From the NCBI RefSeq assembly GCF_000024225.1, contig NC_013203.1, positions 62,001 through 126,000 on the forward strand: DNA of 64,000 nucleotides. Reading direction: 5' to 3'. Below, piece after piece: positions 25,003-33,954 of the stretch (its first letter is position 1; each line of letters opens with the position of its first letter). The notes under the pieces were generated by a model. That model did not search any database, was not told the DNA's origin, and worked only from the letters and a program-made list of their open reading frames with translations. The translations under genes were made by a program, and so were the position numbers. Source of the stretch: Lancefieldella parvula DSM 20469 (GTDB lineage: Bacteria; Actinomycetota; Coriobacteriia; Coriobacteriales; Atopobiaceae).

Positions 25003-25722
25003 CTAGTGCATAGAAATAGTCATGAATTCATAGCCATGAGCATGGCGTGCAACAGAATATTCAAAAGCACGGCCGTCATCGATATAACCTATTTGTTCAA
25101 CTTCAAGTAGAGGTTCATTTGGAGTTATAGAAAGACGCTCAGCTTCAAGAGTGGTTGGCATGACTGCTCTAATGACACGGTGAGCGTTGGCAATACGAAG
25201 CTCAAGGGTATTCTCAATATATGCATATATCGAATGCTCAAGATGTTTCATTTTAAGATTTGGAATTAAACCGATAGGCATATAGGTGTATTCAATAACT
25301 TGTGAAACATCATCAACAATGCGTACACGTACAATGCGGTATACAAAATCTTCAGGACTAATATCCAATGCTTTGGCAATGTATTCTGATGGATGCTGAA
25401 CCTCAAAGGTATATACAATAGATTTGACACGTTCACCACGAGCGGTATGCTCAGCCATGAAACCTTCCATTTGTCCGGAGACTTCTTTACTCGGACGTAT
25501 TTGAGTTCCTTCTTCAAGTTTTTTTACAAATGTGCCCGAACCCTTACGTCTAAAGATAAGACCTTGTTGTTCTAGCACTTCAAGTGCCTTGTTAATGGTA
25601 ATCTTGCTCACTTCATATTGTTGACAAAGCTGAGCTACAGAAGGTAGGCGAGAATATGCTGGGTAGGTACCCAGGGAGATATCTTGCTTTATATCTTGAA
25701 CAATAAGGTCGTATTTGTTCAT
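25003..25722 (-). CDS. GntR/HutC-family regulator with UTRA domain
   Basis: A 239-residue transcription factor. The N-terminal winged helix (residues 1-70) has the GntR signature RLPSVAQLCQQYEVSKITINKAL followed by RRKGSGTFV. The rest is a UTRA effector domain (about 85-235), usual for regulators that sense phosphosugars. It is divergent from the beta-glucoside genes and is their likely repressor or activator. ATG 25722 follows AAAGGAATTAAG. Confidence 0.9.
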   Translation of the reverse strand: MNKYDLIVQDIKQDISLGTYPAYSRLPSVAQLCQQYEVSKITINKALEVLEQQGLIFRRKGSGTFVKKLEEGTQIRPSKEVSGQMEGFMAEHTARGERVKSIVYTFEVQHPSEYIAKALDISPEDFVYRIVRVRIVDDVSQVIEYTYMPIGLIPNLKMKHLEHSIYAYIENTLELRIANAHRVIRAVMPTTLEAERLSITPNEPLLEVEQIGYIDDGRAFEYSVARHAHGYEFMTISMH

Positions 25723-25777
25723 CTTAATTCCTTTGAAACAGAACAATTTATAGATTGCATTTTAATTTATTTAGGCT

Positions 25778-25830
25778 AGTATACTACGTGTATTTATTTG
25801 ACATATCTTCTTATATAATATGACATGTCA
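25778..25830. promoter_or_regulatory. Divergent promoter/operator region of the beta-glucoside module
   Basis: It contains AGTATACT (25778-25785, a palindrome giving a -10-like hexamer on both strands), TTGACA at 25798, TATAAT at 25814-25819 and the 10-bp palindrome TGACATGTCA at 25821-25830. The last is the best candidate half of a GntR operator, lying just downstream of the -10-like element where a repressor would block the GH1 promoter. Exact -35/-10 pairing is not clear because TTGACA and TATAAT are only 10 nt apart. Confidence 0.45.
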
Positions 25831-25860
25831 GATTTATTAATACAAGAGAGAAGGGCAATT

Positions 25861-27258
25861 ATGCAATATCAGCTTCCTAAAGACTTTTTCTTTGGCGGGG
25901 CTATGTCTGGCCCACAAACTGAAGGCAGATGGCAAGATGACGGAAGAATCCCTAGCATTTGGGATACTTGGTCTAACCTTGACATCACCGCTTTTCACAA
26001 CCGCGTAGGGTCTTATGGTGGCAATGATTTTAGCAGCAGAATGGAAGAGGACTTTGAGCTTCTTAAGTCAATAGGAATGGACTCAGTTCGTACTTCTATC
26101 CAGTGGAGTCGCCTTTTAGATATCGATGGAAACCTTAATCCAGAGGGTGAGAGGTACTATCATCAGCTCTTTGCTACAGCAAAGAAGGTTGGTATTGAGA
26201 TTTTTGTAAATCTCTATCACTTTGATATGCCTGAATACCTCTTCAATCGCGGTGGTTGGGAGTCTCGCGAGGTAGTTGAGGCATATGCGCATTATGCACG
26301 TATTGCGTTTGAGACTTTTGGTAAAGAGATTCGTTACTGGTTTACTTTTAATGAGCCAATTGTTGAGCCTGAGATGCGCTATACCGTTGGCGGATGGTTC
26401 CCTTTTGTAAAGAATTATTCCCGCGCTCGTGCTGTTCAGTACAATATTTCGCTTGCTCATGCGCTTGGTGTCCGCGAGTATCGTCGCGCAAAAGCAGCAG
26501 GTTTTATGCTTGAGGATTCTCGCATTGGTCTTATCAATTGCTTTGCACCACCATATACCAAAGACAATCCATCAGAAGCAGACCTTGAGGCGCTGCGTAT
26601 GACCGATGGCGTTAACATTCGCTGGTGGCTTGACCTAGTTACTAAGGGAGAACTCCCACAGGATGTCATTGATACGCTGCAGTCTCGTGGTGTTGACCTG
26701 CCTATTCGCCCTGAGGATAAGCTCATTCTTGCCGATGGAGTTGTGGATTGGTTGGGCTGCAATTATTACCATCCAGAGCGTATTCAGGCTCCTGCAAAAG
26801 ATACTGATGAAAATGGCATTCCAAACTTTGCTGACCCGTATGTTTGGCCAGAAGCAGAGATGAATGTTTCTCGTGGTTGGGAAATTTACCCACAAGGTCT
26901 TTACGACTTTGCTATGAAGGTTCGCGATGAATATCCAGAGCTTGAGTGGTTTGTTTCTGAGAATGGCATGGGTGTTGAGCGAGAAGATCTTAAAAAAGAT
27001 GAAAACGGTGTAATTCAGGACGACTACCGTGTTGATTTTGTTCGTCGCCATCTTGAGTGGATTGCCCGTGCAATTCAGGACGGCGCAAAATGTCGTGGTT
27101 ACCACTACTGGGCCATCATTGATAACTGGTCTTGGGCAAATGCTTTCAAGAACCGTTATGGCTTTATTGAGGTAGATCTGGAAGATAACTACAACCGTCG
27201 TCTTAAGAAATCAGCTAAGTGGCTTAAACAAATTGCCACTACACATATAGTTGACTAG
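25861..27258 (+). CDS. Glycoside hydrolase family 1, 6-phospho-beta-glucosidase
   Basis: A 465-residue GH1 enzyme expected to cleave PTS-imported phosphorylated beta-glucosides in the cytoplasm. The acid/base Glu165 is in FTFNEP and the nucleophile Glu367 in VSENG. Near the end, Ser424, Lys430 and Tyr433 (DNWSWANAFKNRYGF) stand where 6-phospho-enzymes bind phosphate; a non-phospho enzyme would have Glu at the serine position. ATG 25861 follows GAGAAGGG. First gene of the module with PTS IIC, IIB and IIA. Confidence 0.9.
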   Translation: MQYQLPKDFFFGGAMSGPQTEGRWQDDGRIPSIWDTWSNLDITAFHNRVGSYGGNDFSSRMEEDFELLKSIGMDSVRTSIQWSRLLDIDGNLNPEGERYYHQLFATAKKVGIEIFVNLYHFDMPEYLFNRGGWESREVVEAYAHYARIAFETFGKEIRYWFTFNEPIVEPEMRYTVGGWFPFVKNYSRARAVQYNISLAHALGVREYRRAKAAGFMLEDSRIGLINCFAPPYTKDNPSEADLEALRMTDGVNIRWWLDLVTKGELPQDVIDTLQSRGVDLPIRPEDKLILADGVVDWLGCNYYHPERIQAPAKDTDENGIPNFADPYVWPEAEMNVSRGWEIYPQGLYDFAMKVRDEYPELEWFVSENGMGVEREDLKKDENGVIQDDYRVDFVRRHLEWIARAIQDGAKCRGYHYWAIIDNWSWANAFKNRYGFIEVDLEDNYNRRLKKSAKWLKQIATTHIVD

Positions 27259-27281
27259 AAACTCGTGAAAGGAGTTTGTTC

Positions 27282-28721
27282 ATGGCAAAAGATAATGGCC
27301 AAGCATCGTTTCTAGATAAATTTGCAGAAGTTTCTGCAAAAGTAGGCAATCAAGTTCACTTGAGAAGCCTACGCGATGCATTCGCAACTGTCAGCCCAAT
27401 TTACATTTTGGCTGGTATTGCAGTACTGATCAACAACGTTCTGTTCCCACTCATCTTTGCTAATGATCCAGTCACCTTGGCTAATTTCAAGGTTTGGGGT
27501 GCAGCGATTGCTCAGGGAACTCTGAGTTTCTCGGCAGTTATTCTTGCAGGCATCATTGGTTATTGCCTTGCTCGTAATAAGCGTTTTGAAAACGCAATTT
27601 CTTGCGTTGTTATTGGCATTGCTGCTCTTATTATCATGATGCCTCAGAGCATTGTTGCCACCGCAGGCGCTGTTCTTCACGCAACTAACGCTGCTAACGC
27701 AGCTGCTGCAGCAGTAACACTTCCTGTGGCTGAGGTTGCTAAGCTTCTGCCAAATGACTATGCAGTCACTGGCGTCGATGTAACAGGCGCTTTTTCCTCC
27801 TCCTTCACTGGTACTAACGGTCTGTTTGGTGCAATCATTATTGGCCTGCTTTCGACCACAATTTTCATTAAGCTCTCTAGCGTTAAACAGCTGAAGGTCA
27901 ACCTTGGTGAGGGTGTTCCACCAGCGGTTGCAGATTCTTTTAACACCATGATTCCTATGATGTTGACCTTGAGTGTTTTTGGTATTGCTTCTGCTCTTCT
28001 TGCAGTTTGTGCAGGTACTGACCTTATGACCATCATTGCAACAAGCATTTCCGCCCCACTGAAGGGCCTTATGAATGCTGGTCCATTTGCTGTCATCGTC
28101 ATCTACACCTTTGCAAACCTTCTCTTCTGCCTTGGTATTCACCAGTCCACCATCTCTGGTGTTCTGATTGAGCCAATCCTGACCATGCTTATTGTTGACA
28201 ACATGGCAACCTTCGCAGCTGGTCAGCCAATCCCTCAGGATCACTACATGAACATGCAGATCATCAACACCTTTGCGCTGATTGGCGGTTCTGGTTGTAC
28301 TCTGATGCTGCTTTTTGACACCTTTATCTTCTCCAAGAACAAGGCTTCTAAAGACGTTGCGGCACTTTCTCTTCTCCCAGGTATCTTTAACATCAACGAG
28401 CCAGTTATTTATGGTTACCCAATTGTCTTTAACCTTCCTTTGATGATTCCATTTGTTCTTGTACCAGATTTGTTCATCGGTCTGACCTACCTGCTCACCA
28501 ACCTTGGTTGGATTAGCCCTTGCGTTGCAATGGTTCCTTGGACCACTCCAGTCTTTTTGAGTGGTTGGTTAGCAACCGGTGGCGACGTTCGTGCTGTTAT
28601 TTGGCAGATCGTCGAGGTTCTTCTCGCAATGGCAATTTACCTGCCATTTATGAAGATCTCCGAGCGCGCACAGGTCAAGCAGGCTGAGGCTCTTGCAGAG
28701 AAAGCTCAGGATGCAGAGTAG
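27282..28721 (+). CDS. PTS cellobiose/lactose-family EIIC permease
   Basis: A 479-residue integral membrane sugar permease with ten or so hydrophobic segments. It carries the family motifs GIHQST and GIFNINEPVIYGYP, the latter containing the conserved Glu of the sugar site. It translocates a beta-glucoside such as cellobiose while EIIB phosphorylates it. ATG 27282 follows AAAGGAG, 23 bp after the GH1 stop, so the two are cotranscribed. The C-terminal tail is helical and charged. Confidence 0.92.
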   Translation: MAKDNGQASFLDKFAEVSAKVGNQVHLRSLRDAFATVSPIYILAGIAVLINNVLFPLIFANDPVTLANFKVWGAAIAQGTLSFSAVILAGIIGYCLARNKRFENAISCVVIGIAALIIMMPQSIVATAGAVLHATNAANAAAAAVTLPVAEVAKLLPNDYAVTGVDVTGAFSSSFTGTNGLFGAIIIGLLSTTIFIKLSSVKQLKVNLGEGVPPAVADSFNTMIPMMLTLSVFGIASALLAVCAGTDLMTIIATSISAPLKGLMNAGPFAVIVIYTFANLLFCLGIHQSTISGVLIEPILTMLIVDNMATFAAGQPIPQDHYMNMQIINTFALIGGSGCTLMLLFDTFIFSKNKASKDVAALSLLPGIFNINEPVIYGYPIVFNLPLMIPFVLVPDLFIGLTYLLTNLGWISPCVAMVPWTTPVFLSGWLATGGDVRAVIWQIVEVLLAMAIYLPFMKISERAQVKQAEALAEKAQDAE

Positions 28722-28752
28722 TTTGTAAGCTTATAATCTGAGTATCACTTGA

Positions 28753-28780
28753 AGCCAGCCATCGTATTAGGTGGCTGGCT
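28753..28780 (+). promoter_or_regulatory. Intercistronic hairpin between EIIC and EIIB genes
   Basis: AGCCAGCCA pairs perfectly with TGGCTGGCT across a 10-nt loop, ending 10 nt before the EIIB ribosome site. There is no T run, so it more likely adjusts stability or translation than ends transcription. Confidence 0.5.
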
Positions 28781-28797
28781 TATCAGAAGGAGATCAC

Positions 28798-29094
28798 ATG
28801 AAAATCTTACTTGCTTGCAACGCCGGGATGTCTACCAGTTTGCTTGTCCAGAAGCTTCAGAAAGAGGCTGCTTCTCGCGGTTTAGATGCAGAGATTATTG
28901 CAAATCCTCTTAATAAGGCACTCGAGCTTATTGATGGCGCAGATGTCTTTTTACTTGGACCTCAGATTGCTTATGCAAAGGCAGATGTTGAGGCTGCAGC
29001 AGGATCTATTCCTGTAGCTGTTATTCCTATGGTTGATTACGGTAGGATGAACGCTGCAAAGATTCTTGACGATGCACTTGAGCTTATTAAATAA
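28798..29094 (+). CDS. PTS cellobiose/lactose-family EIIB
   Basis: A 98-residue phosphocarrier. The phosphorylated cysteine is in the P-loop LLACNAGMSTS (Cys7). Length and fold pattern match CelA-type EIIB. ATG 28798 follows AAGGAG. It receives phosphate from EIIA, encoded next, and passes it to sugar at EIIC. Confidence 0.92.
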   Translation: MKILLACNAGMSTSLLVQKLQKEAASRGLDAEIIANPLNKALELIDGADVFLLGPQIAYAKADVEAAAGSIPVAVIPMVDYGRMNAAKILDDALELIK

Positions 29095-29149
29095 GCTGTA
29101 AAAGATTTTGTGAGCTCTCAGGTGCTCAAAAGAAGAGTATGAGGTAAAA

Positions 29150-29485
29150 ATGGCTTTAGATGACGGCATGACTGCTACACAAGAAGCAGCCTTTGAGATT
29201 ATTGCTACCGTTGGAACTGCAAAGTCAATGTATATTGGCGCAATCCAGAAGGCAAAAGCAGGCGATATTGAAGGTGCTCGCGCAGATGTTCTTGCGGGTA
29301 CAGAAATCTTCAATGAGGGTCACGGCACGCACTTGAATATGCTTCAGCAGTCTGCAATCGACAACAGTAACGTTGAGTTCTCGCTCATTTTGCTCCACGC
29401 CGAAGATCAGCTTATGCAGGCTGAGTCTTTCCGCATCATTGCTGAGGACTTTATTGATGTGTACGAGAAGCTACTTAAAAAATAG
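29150..29485 (+). CDS. PTS cellobiose/lactose-family EIIA
   Basis: A 111-residue all-helical EIIA. The active His83 and metal-binding Asp86 are in LLHAEDQLM, the family signature. Last gene of the module, followed by a terminator at 29575. EI and HPr are not in the window. Confidence 0.92.
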   Translation: MALDDGMTATQEAAFEIIATVGTAKSMYIGAIQKAKAGDIEGARADVLAGTEIFNEGHGTHLNMLQQSAIDNSNVEFSLILLHAEDQLMQAESFRIIAEDFIDVYEKLLKK

Positions 29486-29574
29486 CTGGCGAGAAAAACA
29501 TTCTAGGCGCTTTGGTGCTTGGCTGCTAAGCGCTTGGTCTGTAAAGTAGCTCTCATTCACCTCAGACAAATAAA

Positions 29575-29608
29575 AAGGCGAGAAGATCAATTGGTCTTCT
29601 CGCCTTTG
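29575..29608 (+). terminator. Terminator from an inverted GGCGAGAA pair, between convergent genes
   Basis: AAAGGCGAGAAGA pairs with TCTTCTCGCCTTT. A runs on the left and T on the right let it act in both directions. Confidence 0.85.
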
Positions 29609-29646
29609 TGCGCCTTGCGGTATATTGTGCTGCTTTCTAGTTAGCG

Positions 29647-31119
29647 TTACTTTCTAGAAAGCGTATCTGTGTTCCACGTGCTACTTTGAGAGCTGATAGA
29701 AACGGTTTTGCCGCCGTCGGTAGAGGAGAGGGTAAAAGGCTCGCTTCTGCCACTAACCTGACCATTGAAGTTAAGCTCAAGCTTGCTCTCGTCGCCGGTC
29801 CAGGTTCCGCGAACCTCAGGCTGACCACCAATACGCCAAAGGACCGTGCCATCTTTCTGGATGACAACCTCCATAGATTTGCCGTCGGTGCCGGTTCCGC
29901 TATAGGTACCAACCCACTTTTCGGCTTTCTTGCGGTCCTCCTCGGACTTTTTGTCCTTATCCTTCTTCTCTTGCTCGTTCTTGTTTTTCTCAGTCACGCC
30001 AGATTTTAGACTCTCACCTTTCTTTATCTGGTCAGAAACACGAGAGTGGTATGAGTCATATGTTGAATTAGTGCCGGTATCATTGCCCCAGATTTCCTTC
30101 TCGTTCTCTATGTCACCGAGAAGAGCCTGCAGTTCAACAAGCCTATTAGCAACGGACTTGAGGTCAAGCGTGGTTGCTGAATCGGTATCGTTAAAGCTGT
30201 TTGCAGCCAGCCTGCGCTTGTAGTCGGCCTCAAACCAGTCGCGAATCTTCTTCTGCCCATCCGAGATTGAGCTGTTTAGGACGTTGACACTTGAGTCATC
30301 GGTGCCGTTTGGAAGGCGGAACTGGCCATTTTTCTGGTCACCAGTGATTTGCTCTTCAATTTGATCGAGCTTCTCGTATTGGTTGAGAAGTTCAACACGA
30401 CTGCTGTCGCTGGTTGGATTAACGTCAACGCTTTTGATTTGCTCTTGATAACTGGCAATACGCTGCTGGACAGCGTTGCGCCTGGCTGCATCGTCTTGAT
30501 GAGAGTGGATGACCCATACAATGGCCAATGCGCCTACGACTAAGACGGCTGCCAGCAAGCCAAATGCAACTTTGCGGAGCGTGTCCGAACCGTCCTTGGT
30601 TTGTTTGCGTTCAACAGAGCTAGGTCCGTTTGAAATGACGGTGAACTGTGAAGGGTCAAAGTGAGAAATGGCAGTTGAATCAAGGTCGTCGGTGGTAAAG
30701 ACGTTGATGCGGTCAGGGTCGTTAATGAAGGTTGTAGATTCCTCATCGGTTGCGTCATCAGCTGCGTCATCAGCTGGATGCTCTGCGAGGATGGTAGCGT
30801 CTGGGTCAGTTACCGTTTCAGTTGGCGTATCAGACTCTGCTGGTGCGATAACCTCGGTGGCTGTGGTGGAGTTGTCGGGTGCGGTTTCTGGTGTAGGTCC
30901 TGTAGACTCAGCAGGCGCATCGGTTTTCTCGACATTCGCGGCGTCTGCAACATCCGCAGTGTCTGCAACATCCACGGCGTCTGAAACATCCACGGCGTCT
31001 GCAACATCTGCAGTGTCTGCAACATCCGCAACATCCGCGGCGTCTGAAAGCTTCTGTCCACAGTTGGGACAGAAATTTGTGTGCTCATCAATTTCAACTC
31101 CGCAATTGGGGCAATTCAT
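29647..31119 (-). CDS. Zinc-ribbon membrane protein with repetitive acidic linker
   Basis: A 490-residue protein. Residues 1-22 are a zinc ribbon (CPNCG...CPNCG). Residues about 25-60 are tandem short repeats of ADVADT/VDVSDA type. A longer acidic/Thr-rich linker runs to about 175, then one membrane helix (about 185-206, VAFGLLAAVLVVGALAIVWVI), a coiled-coil-rich outer part, a lysine-rich hinge (about 390-415) and a C-terminal beta domain beginning KWVGTYSGTGTDGKSM. The ribbon is inside and the beta domain outside if the topology is as drawn. Function is unknown. The start at 31119 follows AGGAGCGAC. Confidence 0.75.
   Translation of the reverse strand: MNCPNCGVEIDEHTNFCPNCGQKLSDAADVADVADTADVADAVDVSDAVDVADTADVADAANVEKTDAPAESTGPTPETAPDNSTTATEVIAPAESDTPTETVTDPDATILAEHPADDAADDATDEESTTFINDPDRINVFTTDDLDSTAISHFDPSQFTVISNGPSSVERKQTKDGSDTLRKVAFGLLAAVLVVGALAIVWVIHSHQDDAARRNAVQQRIASYQEQIKSVDVNPTSDSSRVELLNQYEKLDQIEEQITGDQKNGQFRLPNGTDDSSVNVLNSSISDGQKKIRDWFEADYKRRLAANSFNDTDSATTLDLKSVANRLVELQALLGDIENEKEIWGNDTGTNSTYDSYHSRVSDQIKKGESLKSGVTEKNKNEQEKKDKDKKSEEDRKKAEKWVGTYSGTGTDGKSMEVVIQKDGTVLWRIGGQPEVRGTWTGDESKLELNFNGQVSGRSEPFTLSSTDGGKTVSISSQSSTWNTDTLSRK
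30943..31050. repeat. Short tandem coding repeat in the zinc-ribbon gene
   Basis: Units of about 15-18 bp built on GTCTGCAACATCC and GGCGTCTGAAACATCC repeat six or more times and keep the frame, encoding the Asp/Val/Ala linker. Unit number is likely to vary between strains. Confidence 0.7.
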
Positions 31120-31285
31120 AGAGTCGCTCCTTAAATCGCCAGTTAGACTCAGTGGCTTTTAGTTGTACTGGGTTACTATTGTAGCGTTAACAGGAGAAAC
31201 GCCAAAATGTTTTTAGTTTTGGGAACAGCTGTAGATGCTGAGAGTGGAGTGATATGGCACAAAGCTGCACGTTTGAACCTACGGC

Positions 31286-32287
31286 TTAAAGCAGAGAAAC
31301 CCCTGCTTCTGCACAACGTTCTTCAGTCTTCTTGTCCCAAATAGACGCCTGCACCTCTCCAACGTGCGCTTTTTCTAGTAGTAGCATGCAGAGACGGCTT
31401 TGGCCAATTCCACCGCCAATGGTAAAAGGCAGCTCACCGTCAATAAGCATCTTATGGAACGGCAGCTTAAGGCGGTCTTCGCATCCAGCGATTGCCAGCT
31501 GCGACTTAAGTACCTCGGCATCAACGCGAATGCCCATACTGCTAATCTCAACAGCACAGTCTAAGGTCTCATCCCAGAACAGCAGGTCGCCGTTGAGTGA
31601 CCAATCGTCGTAGTCGGGAGACCTAAAATCGTGAGGTTGGCCAGAGTTTAAGGCACCACCAATGCCCACGATAAACGTGGTTGGATGTTCGCGAACAAAC
31701 AGATTTTCTCGCTGTTTAGACGTCTGAGTAGGGTAGAGGTCCTCGAGCTCTTGCGAGGTTACAAAGGTAACTTCTCGGCTAAGCTGTGTGTTGAGCTGGG
31801 GATAGTGCCATTTGAGCTCGTCGAGCGTACCGCAGATTGCCTCGACAATGCGGCAGACAGCGTCTTCTAGCGTATCGGTATTGCGCTCGTCCTGCGTAAT
31901 GATGCGTTCCCAGTCCCACTGGTCCACGTAAATGGAGTGCAGGTTATCGGGTTGTTCATCGCGACGGATAGCGTTCATATCGCAAACCAGGCCGCGGCCG
32001 ACGGCAAAGTTGTAGCGCCACAGTGCATAGCGCTTCCACTTAGCAAGCGACTGAACTACCTCGGCGTCTTTGCCAACGTTAGGTAGATCAAAGGCAACGG
32101 GATGCTCGACACCATTGAGGTTGTCGTTCATGCCAGTAAGCGGATCAACGATGAGCGGTGCAGTGACACGCGACAGCTTCAGTGCAGCGCACAGTTTGGT
32201 CAGAAATACGTTCTTGACCTGCTCAATAGCTTTCTGTGTATCGTAGAGGGAAAGGCTTGAACGGTAGCCCTCGGGAATCTTGGTCAT
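31286..32287 (-). CDS. asnA: Aspartate--ammonia ligase (asparagine synthetase A)
   Basis: A 333-residue AsnA, making asparagine from aspartate, ammonia and ATP; structurally a class II aminoacyl-tRNA-synthetase relative. Visible family segments include PLIVDPLTGMNDNLNG, KWKRYALWRY, MNAIRRDE, SIYVDQWDWE and the ATP-site end GGGIGQSRLCMLLL. The start is ATG 32287 after GGAGACCAC. Monocistronic. Confidence 0.95.
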   Translation of the reverse strand: MTKIPEGYRSSLSLYDTQKAIEQVKNVFLTKLCAALKLSRVTAPLIVDPLTGMNDNLNGVEHPVAFDLPNVGKDAEVVQSLAKWKRYALWRYNFAVGRGLVCDMNAIRRDEQPDNLHSIYVDQWDWERIITQDERNTDTLEDAVCRIVEAICGTLDELKWHYPQLNTQLSREVTFVTSQELEDLYPTQTSKQRENLFVREHPTTFIVGIGGALNSGQPHDFRSPDYDDWSLNGDLLFWDETLDCAVEISSMGIRVDAEVLKSQLAIAGCEDRLKLPFHKMLIDGELPFTIGGGIGQSRLCMLLLEKAHVGEVQASIWDKKTEERCAEAGVSLL

Positions 32288-32550
32288 GTGGTCTCCTTGC
32301 AAGAGAGCGCTAAAAATTTGAATGCGCTGATTTTGCCTTCTTTCTTTAACCCTTTGGCGAGAAACTCGTGTGATTTAACCGTTTTGTCAAAAAGACGTAC
32401 ATTCAGTGACTGGAGAGATTCTATATATAGGTAGGAAAGTGAGTTAAATAGCTTGTCGCACGATATTAATGTCTCAGCATAACAGTCGAGAAAATTTCTA
32501 AAAATTTTTGAAAAAGTCAGTATAGTCTAACTATTTTCGGAAATATAACA

Positions 32551-32577
32551 GTTAACTAGTAATAATTACTAGTTAAC
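32551..32577. promoter_or_regulatory. Perfect 11-bp inverted repeat upstream of dps, candidate operator
   Basis: GTTAACTAGTA (32551-32561) and TACTAGTTAAC (32567-32577) flank ATAAT, 33 bp before the dps start. The region 32288-32609 is otherwise non-coding and AT-rich with TTGAAA at 32508. A peroxide- or iron-responsive repressor is the natural guess; the sequence is not a clear PerR or Fur box. Confidence 0.55.
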
Positions 32578-32609
32578 TAAATAATATATCTAACAGAAAG
32601 GTTTTAACT

Positions 32610-33041
32610 ATGCTAAACGATAAGCTCAATGTTCTTCTCGCTAACTACGCTGTTGAGGCCCACAAGATTCACAACTTCCATTGGTACGTCAGTGGTCCTT
32701 CGTTCTACAACGTGCATACTGACCTCGACGAGGTTTATGGTGCAATGTATGATCAGCTTGACGAGGTTGCCGAGCTTATTCTGATGAACGGCGGCTCTCC
32801 ACTTGGCTCTATGGATTCCTTCCTCAAGAATGCAACTCTTTCCGAGGCTGCAGAAGGCTTCAAAAGCCCACAGGAGATTTTCAAGGCAATTCTTGCTGAC
32901 TACGAGGCAATTCGCACACTTGCAGCGGAAATCAAGAAGGATGCAGACGCTGAGGACAACTTCCTTGTTTCTGCAGCAATGGACGAGCACATCGCTCTTC
33001 TCTCCAAGACCATTTGGATGATTAAGCAGTCCAACAAGTAA
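32610..33041 (+). CDS. dps: Dps-family ferritin-like DNA/iron-binding protein
   Basis: A 143-residue ferritin-fold protein. The dinuclear iron site of Dps is visible as HNFHWYVSGPSFYNVHTDLDE and DQLDEVAE (His, Asp and Glu ligands across the dimer). It lacks a long basic N-terminal tail, so iron storage and peroxide protection are more likely than DNA coating. ATG 32610 has AGAAAGG. A terminator lies at 33135. Confidence 0.93.
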   Translation: MLNDKLNVLLANYAVEAHKIHNFHWYVSGPSFYNVHTDLDEVYGAMYDQLDEVAELILMNGGSPLGSMDSFLKNATLSEAAEGFKSPQEIFKAILADYEAIRTLAAEIKKDADAEDNFLVSAAMDEHIALLSKTIWMIKQSNK

Positions 33042-33134
33042 GTTTGGTGAACAACCTTCGGGTGAGTAATAAGCTTAACCCTTAGTAAACAACCAGCTAA
33101 ACGTTGTGTTTCTTTCTTTCCCGTATGTTCCATG

Positions 33135-33163
33135 AATGCCGTCGGATTTCCGGCGGCATTTTT
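33135..33163 (+). terminator. Intrinsic terminator after dps
   Basis: AATGCCGTCGG pairs with CCGGCGGCATT around ATTT, allowing G-U pairs, followed by T6. Confidence 0.88.
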
Positions 33164-33322
33164 TGTGGCGTATTGTAGCGTGCAATGTTTCGTAAACTAG
33201 TCAACTGTCCAACGTAGTGGACACATGACCGCAATTCAATAACTACTATCTGCACTGTAGTAAGTGTTCTTGTTCAAAAAGGCGTTTAACAGATAAAAGA
33301 CACATCAAACATGGGAGGAATT

Positions 33323-33814
33323 ATGTCTTTAACACGTCGCGAGTTCATTTATGCAGGTGCTTCTAGTTTGTTTGCTCTTGGATTGGTGGGCTGCGGAAAC
33401 AGCGACACAACATCCACGTCTACTTCTGATGCGCAGAAGGAAGATCAAAAGAAGTCGGAAGAGAAGCAGCCAGAAAAGTATGCGGTGACCATTGGCACGC
33501 TTACGCAGATTGCTGATTACAATGGCGATCCAGCAGCAAAAATCACGTTCAATTTCACAAATAACTCTGATGAGACCACTTCATTTATGAGTTCAGTACG
33601 AGTTGAAGCGTATCAGGATGGCCAGCAGCTTGAAGTCGCAGTTATAACTAGCGGTGAGGTCAATTGGGAAAGCACTGCGAAAAAGATTAAGACTGGAACA
33701 AGCCTTGATGTTGAGCAAGCTTACAAGCTTATTAGCTCGTCTGATGTTGAGGTTGAAGTGTATCCACTCTTTGGTAAGGATAAGCTTGCTGCTCAGACTT
33801 TTAGTCTACAGTAA
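33323..33814 (+). CDS. Lipoprotein, DUF5067-like
   Basis: A 163-residue exported protein. The N-terminus has twin arginines (TRREFIYAG), a hydrophobic core and the lipobox LVGC at about residues 21-24, so it may use Tat or Sec and is lipid-anchored. After a Ser/Thr/Lys linker comes one beta-sandwich (IGTLTQIADYNGDPAAKITF and FTNNSDETTSF) of the kind found in DUF5067 proteins, a possible adhesion or inhibitor fold. ATG 33323 follows GGGAGGA; the ATG at 33311 overlaps the ribosome site. A terminator is at 33844. Confidence 0.75.
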   Translation: MSLTRREFIYAGASSLFALGLVGCGNSDTTSTSTSDAQKEDQKKSEEKQPEKYAVTIGTLTQIADYNGDPAAKITFNFTNNSDETTSFMSSVRVEAYQDGQQLEVAVITSGEVNWESTAKKIKTGTSLDVEQAYKLISSSDVEVEVYPLFGKDKLAAQTFSLQ

Positions 33815-33843
33815 GTGCGTCATCATAGCTAGATAGTTACTTC

Positions 33844-33876
33844 AAGAGAGCTACCGCAAGATGGCTCTCTTTTTTA
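33844..33876 (+). terminator. Intrinsic terminator after the lipoprotein gene
   Basis: AGAGAGCTA pairs with TGGCTCTCT, followed by T6. Confidence 0.85.
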
Positions 33877-33920
33877 GTTTCCGGCTTTAGCCTGTTAAGC
33901 GAGAGAAACACGCTGACCTT

Positions 33921-33954
33921 AAGCTGGTAATCTGTAAGGATTACCAGCTTTTTT
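33921..33954 (+). terminator. Second intrinsic terminator, abutting repeat copy B
   Basis: AAGCTGGTAATC (33921-33932) pairs perfectly with GATTACCAGCTT (33939-33950) and T4-6 follow. Repeat copy B begins at once after its T run, as copy A follows a terminator at 3.3 kb. Confidence 0.85.

Noticed and set aside
30943-31050. Possible CRISPR-like array because of short repeats.
   Set aside because: Units are 15-18 bp, contiguous without spacers and in frame with a coding gene.
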